Virus record (IMG/VR): IMGVR_UViG_3300032284_002728 | Coordinates: 1 to 26,978 of that record | Length of the DNA stretch: 26,978 nt | Origin: a virus | Reading direction: 5' to 3' (one strand) | In this document: positions 16,301-25,300 of the stretch, piece by piece | Numbering within the stretch: position 1 is the first letter of the stretch | How the letters are laid out: every line of letters begins with the position of its first letter | Notes under the pieces: generated by a model | Databases searched by the model: none | The model's input: the letters and a program-made list of their open reading frames with translations, nothing else | Told to the model about the DNA's origin: nothing | Program-made: the position numbers and the translations under genes

Positions 16301-19300
16301 GTAAATGTTACATATATTCCTGCGGCAGCATAATCAGGTCTTGTTGCTAATTGGAAAGTATTATTTGTTAGTTTAATTGCATATACATCTGGAGTCAGGA
16401 AACTAGTTAGAATTCCAGAAGAATTTAATGTGGAACCAATCCCAACTGCAGTATATCCAATACCACTATATGTTGAAGACGGTATATAATTCAGTTTTTC
16501 TCCAGTACTAAAGAAGTGATCTTGTATAGAAAATACTCCAGTTGTTGGATTTAATATTGTGGGATCTGAAGGATTAAATGTTTTTTGGAATATTGGAGTT
16601 CCATTATAGTTTAGATTAAAATCTAATCTATTAATTCTTGACCCATTTACTCCAGAATATTGTGCAATATTAACTGATTCTATTTCTGATCCATATTGAA
16701 GACTTGGCGGAATATTTGCAGTATCAATATCACTATATAAACATTCGGTATAAGCTAAGACTTTAATATTTCCAGTTATAGATTTGTCTGGATAAAATTT
16801 CAAACCAAGATTAAGTCCTGAAGAATCATACTCTCCACCAAAAGTACCAATTCCAGTAGTGCTTCCAATAGAAAGATATGGATATTGTAAAGTATAGATA
16901 TTGCTATTATCATGAAGAAGCATCACTTGATGTAAGACACTTGTTGATCCAACACTCACTTCAATTAAAGATTTAAGTCCAGAAATATCAAAACGATTTA
17001 CAGAAACTATACTAGATGCTGCAGATACAGTAGAATAATTGGACTGATACATTGCTGTTTTTTCAGTACCACTAATTTGCCCACTTAATTTAAATCTGTA
17101 AGTTCCAATTCCGACAGATGTAGATCCAAATCCAACATTTTTAGTTTTAACTATAACTGTATTTGAATCCGTATTTGTATAATTTAATGAAAGAACACCC
17201 GAAGATAAGGAACCGCTAAATGAACCAATTGGAACATATGATTGTGAGGAAAGAGAATTAGAATCAAAATAATATTCGGACAGATAAGTGTCATTACCAT
17301 CAGTATTTAAATAAATTTCAACAAAATTCATTGAATTTGTCAAACTATCAATAATTTGAATATTTGAGTATATTGAAGTTGTACTAGCAGCGGATACTGA
17401 TACTAATGATGTAGTTATTCCTGAATTTATTATGTTATTTGTTGAACTCAGATTTATAAATCCAATAGAAGTACTTCCAATTCCGGAGAAAGTGGTTGAA
17501 AAATTATTTTGTAGGATTTTTATATCATAATCATAATTATATGGATCTGTGGGATTAAATTCCAAATATGAATTATTTAAAGGATCAGTATAGATAGAAA
17601 CATCTCCAATTATTTGTGGTTGATTATATAAAGTACCTTTTTCTAGTTTGAATAAATTGGAATTTAAATTATCATTTAATACAATTAATTCCGTTAATTG
17701 GAATTGAGATTTAGTTGTATCTACAGCTTGAACTATAAATCTATTATAAGTTTGTGTAGATAATATTTGTAAAATTTTATTTTGATCGGATGCAGATAAT
17801 CCTAAACTTGAGAATTGTGAGCTTATGTCATCAATATTTAAAACTCTATTTGTAATACAATCAATATAACTAGTCAATTGTTTATTATTAAATTTTATAA
17901 AATTAGAAGATCCGTTGGTTGAATTGTAATCAACTACCGTATCAAAATTATTAATAGTATCAACTCTATTTTCATCAATTATATCGTATCTTACGATTGT
18001 ACTATTAATTCCCACAACAAGATGACTAGAACTTGAAGTAATTCCAACATCTGCAAAATTCTTAAGACCTGTTGTATGAAGTAAATTATTTACTGGAGTA
18101 ATTAAGTCCTTAAATTGGATTGGACTTTTTACTGTATAAGCAAGATCTTGGTAATAATCATTATCAGACGTTGATTGATTATCTTGATCTAGTTTACCAA
18201 CATCATTTGCCCATCCATAATTTTTTGGAGTTGAATAATTTACATTAAATCTTCCATAATTTTTTTGAATTTGATCTATAGTTGCTATAGTTCCTGAAGA
18301 TTTTCCTTGTATGATAACTCCAGATGATAAATTATAAGAACCAAAAACTTTTATTGTATTATTTCCATAATATGCAATAGACAAATCTACTTCATTAAAT
18401 ACTCCATTAGTACTTACTAATAATTTTTCTCCCAAGTTGAAAGATGATGAAGTTTGATTTATGGTAAATTGTGGATAATTTTGATATTTTATAATATTTG
18501 GCAGAGATTCTTGAGAAGTTTTTGCAATTCCGGGATTTGTAGTTAATCCAGAAATATTATATTCAATTTGAAATGGAATTGATGCATTTGAAGTGGCATT
18601 AGTTACTGTAAAGAATGTATAATTATAATCTGCTGAATTAAATCCCGTTCCGCTATTTCCATATTTTTGAATTCCCTCAACAAATATTTGATCTCCAATA
18701 GAAAAAATTGGAGGTGAATATGTGCTAAATCCCAATATGGGTGTGGTTAGTAAGCAGGTTACAACTCCAGATGAGGAACTATAAACGGTATTAACACTTA
18801 ATCCATTAGTATTATTAATAGATACAATTCTATTTGAAGGTCCCAATCCCTTTGGATTCTGTATGATATCTACAGAATTTATACTACTGGAACTTAGATT
18901 AGCTTTTAAAATTCCAGTATTAACTTGTTTTCCAGTTGTACCATCTACTATGATGAGATTTGGTGGATATATGTAGTAATTTCCACCATAATTTATAACT
19001 ATGTTTGAAATAGTGTTTGAATTTTTTAAAGTTATTGATGGTGAAATGTAAGCAGTTGGCTTTAATGTATTATCAGATGCATATTCAAATCCCTCATTTA
19101 TAATTGAAATATTTTTTACATTACCAATTGTTTTTGATTTTGGTGTAATAAAAGCACCGGTTCCTTGAGATGAACCTACCCCAATAAAAAGAGGTAATTT
19201 TTTATAATTTAATCCACCAGAAATAATTCTAACTTTATTAATTGCGCCATATGCAGTTGGAGAATTAGTTGAATAACTTAAGGTATTGCATTGAGATGCT

Positions 19301-22300
19301 GTATATGATAAATTTTCAGGAGTATTTACAAGAGAGATATTAAATGATGTAGAACCTATTCCAGAAATATTAAACGTTCCATTATAAACACTATCCGTAA
19401 ATAATATTTTTGACCTATTTTTAACATCAGTATCTGAAGTACTTATAAATCCAGATTTTTCTAAAGTGTAAAATAGTGAATTTGGAATTCCTGAAGTGTA
19501 CTTTAATGTTAATGAAGCATTTGTGGATACTCCAACTGTTCCAACTCCTGAAATATTAAAAGTGTTTGTATTTCCAACTGAAACAAACTCATTTGTAAAA
19601 TTATTATCATAATAAATTCTCAATTTATATCCAGATAGTGATTTATCGGATAAATTAAATACTAAATTATTATTTTTAACTGAAGATATCTGTGGATTAA
19701 TTGGACCAATACTGTGATTTGATCCTCCGCTGGAAGCAATTGAAACTATTGTAGGTGGAACCAACTGAGAATCATAATATGTTTGACACAACTGTATTGT
19801 ATTAGAGTCAATTTTATATACAAAATATGAACCAGTAGAAAGCCCTGAGGCAATTAAATCATTCGCCGAATATAATACTTTATCTCCAGTATTTAAATTA
19901 TGATTTGCGAGAAAAATATTATTATTTGATGTGTTAATTCCAGTACTACTAAATCCAATTGGATTGATTAATATTTTTTGAGATATGGGATCATATTTAA
20001 CATATACTGAAGATGAAGTTCCAATACCAACAGAAAGATTTGGTTTAACTGTTAGATCAATTACATCACCATTTGATAAATTATTCGTAGCTGCAGTAGA
20101 AACTGTTGTTTTAATTTTTTGAACATTGGAAGTTACTTGATTATAAAGACTTCTTATTGAATATAAGTAACTATTTGTTGTAGATCCAATTCCAGCAAAG
20201 TATACCTCAGACGAATTCAAATTAGTTTTTATGCCAATAGTATTTCCTGATTTATTTGTAACATAAACAACTGTAGAAATTCCAATTATTGGTAAATTAA
20301 ATGGAGTAGATCCGAAAGATGTCGATATCGAAAGTGGAGAGTATGTTGTATCTGGTATTGATAAAATAACCTGCTGATTATTTGAAAATGGATGATTTTC
20401 TAAGTAAATTGATTGTGAAGGAATTGATCTTGAATATGTTGTTACTCCAGAAAATGCAAATGTAGTAGAAGTAGAAACTCCAGCACTTACTCCATATCCA
20501 ACCGTTTCTAATGGATTAAAGAATACAATATCATTCCTTTTAGAATCAAAGAAAGAAGAATTATATTGAATTGTAAATGAATCTGGAATAAATTGTACCA
20601 CACTAGAGGTACTATATGCATAACCAGATATACTTCTATTTGCTCTTATTACATTTTGATCTTTAAAAATATTAAGAACAGATAAAATTTCATTTCCAAT
20701 AAGTATGCTACTTCCTATTGAAATATTTTGGGGTATTTGTGATAGGTAAATGTCAGTTACAATTCCAACATTAGTAGATGGAATATATTTTGCTGTAGAA
20801 GCATAGTAAGAAGTTACTCCAATATTATACAATCCATTTATTTTACCCAAATTAGTTGAAAAACCAGAAACTACTACATTGTCTGCATCTGATAGATTAT
20901 GATAAGGGGTAACAATTACTTTAATTGTGTTACCATCTTGCCAAAGTGCTAGTGAATTATTATATGTTTGAATATTTGTAAAAATACTGGTAATTCCAAC
21001 ACCATTTACACTAGAAACTACTGCACTCAATCCTCCACCATTTGTTCCAGTATTATCAAATTGAAGTTGATCTCCAACTTTATAATTTGTTCCCCCGGAA
21101 ACAACATTAAAACCATTTACAGATCCTTTAGATACTGAATTTACTATAGATTGTTGAATGACTTTATCACTAGATTCAATTATAAAATCATTAGATGCAT
21201 ATAAATCATTAAGTTTATATGGGAAAGTATTTCTAATTAATTTGGAATTTTTAAAATTAAAAGATTGATCAATTAATAAATTATCAGTAATGAAATTTGA
21301 CTTATAAGTATTTCCTATAAAATACGGGAAACTACTTACTAATAATGAACTCAGAGAAGAACTTGTAGTAACTCCAGCAAAATATGCATACACTCCATTT
21401 GGAAAATCTGGAGTTTTTGTGAATCTTCCATTATTTTGATCTAGGTCGCCCGAATTGGTAAATGTATAATCATCAGCAAAAAATCCAGCATTAAATCCTG
21501 ATGGTCTATTATAAACTGAACTATAATTTAATTGATATCCTCCGGTTAAAATTTTGATTGAAGAGGATGTATTTTGCGAATCAGAATATCCAAATGGACC
21601 ATAAATTGGATTTCCATCATATGCCCATCCAATTATTGGTGAATGTTTGGTTTGATCTCCATCATTAAAACTTTGTCTTAATTGATCAAAATATCCAGAT
21701 ACACAATATTCCAAATTATTGGGAGTATTTTTTAATATTTCATCACCATATTTAAAATTATTATTTACAGTTAAACTTCTAACATTACTGGTAAATAATG
21801 CATTTGATCCTGGAGAAATTACTTGTGCTGAAATATTTGTAGTGGTATATCCTAATCCAGAATTAACTACAATAGCTTTTACAATCTGCCCATTACTAAT
21901 AACTGGCCTTATTACTGCACCAGTTCCAGATCCATTAATAATGATGTCAGGTACAGAATAATAATTAGTTCCACCATACAAAATATTGACTGAGGTTACT
22001 TGCCCATTAATTACTACTGGACTTAGTTTTGCCCCACTTCCAGTTAAAATTGAAATATTTGGTTTTGCATGTAAGTTTATGACCTTTGATCCATAATCAG
22101 TACCAGGTTCATACAAATAAGCATCAATAATCGATCCTCTGACAATTGGAGTTGCAGTAATAACTCCGACTGCATATTTGATTGATGTTGAACCTACTCC
22201 AACAGTTGCTGAAGTCACCAAAAGAGAAATTGGTGGATAACTAAAATATTGATATCCGGATCCAATTCCAGAAAATTTTACAAAATTACTTCTTGTATAA

Positions 22301-25300
22301 TTATTAATATTTGTCCCACCAATTCCAGCATCACATAATTTAAAGTAATTATCATCAACTCTTGAAACATAATATTGATTTGTTGTAGTAAGTCCAGTAA
22401 TTGGTGTCGTCTGATAGTTATAAACAATTAAGTCTTTTTCATTAAATCCATGATTTTTAAAGTAAACTGTATTATTAATTGTAGATATTCCAACCGTTTT
22501 TACGATTAATTGTCTATTAGTATACCCACTTCCACCATTTATAACTTTAATTTCACTAATTGCATTTTGCAGAACGCCGCTTTTAAACTTATGATATCCT
22601 GAAGTATTACTAGTTGTAAAACCTATAGTATTAATTCCAGAAATTGCATTAGATTGTGAATTATATAATTGTATGGTTACATTATTAATAACCGAAACAT
22701 AATAAGTTGCGTTCTGTACAAGATATGAGTTTTGATTTACATTTGATCCACTAAAAGTTCCAATTCCTATTGGAAGATTTCCATTAGAATCATAAATTAC
22801 TGAATCCCCAGTATTTAAATTATGATTTGTAAGAAATGAAATTGTTTCATTATTAATGTCAATTCCACCATAATAAATGGACAATTGTCTGGCATCAAAT
22901 AAAATTTCCCTTCTTCTTTTAATTATAATTGGACTGAATACTGCACCAGTTCCATTACCTCCTGTCATTCCAATAGAAACTACCGTATTTAAATCAAAAG
23001 TCTGTGGATCAACAAGAACTTTTTGAACAGAACCACTTATAACAGGTTGAATTAATGCTGTAGTTCCAGAACTATTATTTACATTAATCACGGGAGGATT
23101 AATTACATCATAATTATTACCACCATTTAATATTTGTACAGAATCTAATGGCCCGTAATAGATTTTATCATTTGATTTATAATTCTCAATTTCAACACCA
23201 TTAATTAACATCCCAATTGATCCTGTTGGTGTTAATTGTCCGGTCCCGTTTTGAATATTTTGAGATAGATTAAATTTCTTTAATAATTTTTGGGAAGAAA
23301 TATAATTGTTGGATGTTCCATTTAATATAAAATTATGAGATCCAGTTCCTGGATATAATGTACTAAATCCAACATAATTAGATCCAGACCCTATAAATGA
23401 TCTAGAATTATACAATCTAATTTTATTTTGCGATGAAAGTACTTCAACATAATAGGATTGTTGTGTTAATCCTGGAATAGGTGATGATGATGGTTGGTAA
23501 TAGATTTTATCGCCGTTTACAAATGGCACATTATTTGTAAACGCAATTATTGAATATTGTTGCGAAATTGGATCATATCCTTGAAGATTTCCAGATCCAT
23601 TTGCAGAATCTATAGGAGATCCACTTGCATTTGGAATTGAATATTGAATTAAATTTTTTGCAATTGTATATGAAGGCAATCCATTTGATGCAACATATAC
23701 ATCATTAGAATTGGAATCATCTATGAATAAATTTTGAATATCTGAAATTAACGCATTATTTCCTCCGGTTATAGCAATCCCCGTGCTACTTGCTTTATTT
23801 AATTTTCTTCTTATATCATACTGTAAATTAATATTTGGAACAAATGCATCATTATTACTTACTGTTATTTGATTATTAGTAAGATCTATACTATTAACAT
23901 AAGGAATATTTGTAGATGATGATACTACTATTTGAGTTCCCCTTTTTAATATTTCAATATTATCTCCAACCTTTAAGCTTGATTTATCAATTGGACTTAA
24001 TAAAGTAAAAGTAGATCCATTAATTGCACTTACTTGATATCTTGAACTTGTATTGTATACCCAAGAATTTGCAAAAATTTGTTCGTATGTTTTATTTGAA
24101 CTTGGATTTGTTATAATTTCTCCAAGATTATTTACTGAGATTTTATCCCCTTCATTTACATTATAAACATCCGACAATTGTACAAAGTCAGAAAGTACTC
24201 CCGTAATTCTAAGATCTACTCTTTTTTTAATATCTCCATTTTCATATCCAAAAATAGTTTCATCAGACCTTATATCATCTGCAGCATTAATTGTATTGAT
24301 AATTCCAGAACAACCATAGAATTGATTAATACTTTTACTTGAATAAGTTATTCTATTTGTCCCTGAAATTAAAGTTCCCGTTTCAGAAAATCCAATTGTA
24401 GAATCTACGCTAATTATTGAAGATCCGGATAAAGTATTTTCAATAACTTTTGTTTTTCCCGGAATTGTAAAAGTTCCAACTACAGCAGAAGTATCATTAT
24501 ATCCTACAAAAAGGGAAAGTTTATAGTATACCTTTCCATTAATTGTTAAAATTTCCGCTTGAGAAACTGATGCGTATGTATTTGGGTCAGTTGATTTTGT
24601 AATAGTTTGACCAACTAATTTGCTAGCATCTCCAGAAATTAATTCAGCAATTACTTCTTCTCTTCTTGAATATTCGGCGGAAGATGGTCTAAGTAATAAA
24701 TCAGAAAGATTTACTACTGTTGGAGTTACTCCATAAAGAATATTGAATAAAATTCTAAATGATTCTTTAGTGCCTTTTGACTGATAAAAAGATTTTGCAC
24801 TTTTGATAAAATTGCCAATATTTAAATTATTAACAAATTCGGTATTTTCTAATCCTGGAGTAAATGTATATTTTATTTTCTTATAAAATTCTTTTAAAAA
24901 TAAAGAACTTAAATTATATACTAAAGCCCCAGAACTATGAGATTCTTGATTTGAAGTAGAAAAGACGAGTTCTTCTGGATTAGATGGACTATGGTAACTG
25001 GTAATTCCACTAAATCCCCTTACACATCCAGTAAAAGTATTTGCACTTATTCCTGTATATGTAATAATTTCATTATCAATTTTTACAAGACCATATTTTT
25101 GCGGATATCCTTTTGTGCTAGTGACCGTAATAATTCCTGAAGTAGAACTAATGTCTGATACTAGATTAGTATTTCCAACAACAACTTCTGGTGTTAGATT
25201 ATCTAGTTTAAGATATTGATCTAAATTATCTGCAAGATCTACTGGACCGCTTTGAAATTCCTGCGAGACATAATATTGCTTTAAAAAATCTGACGTTAGA

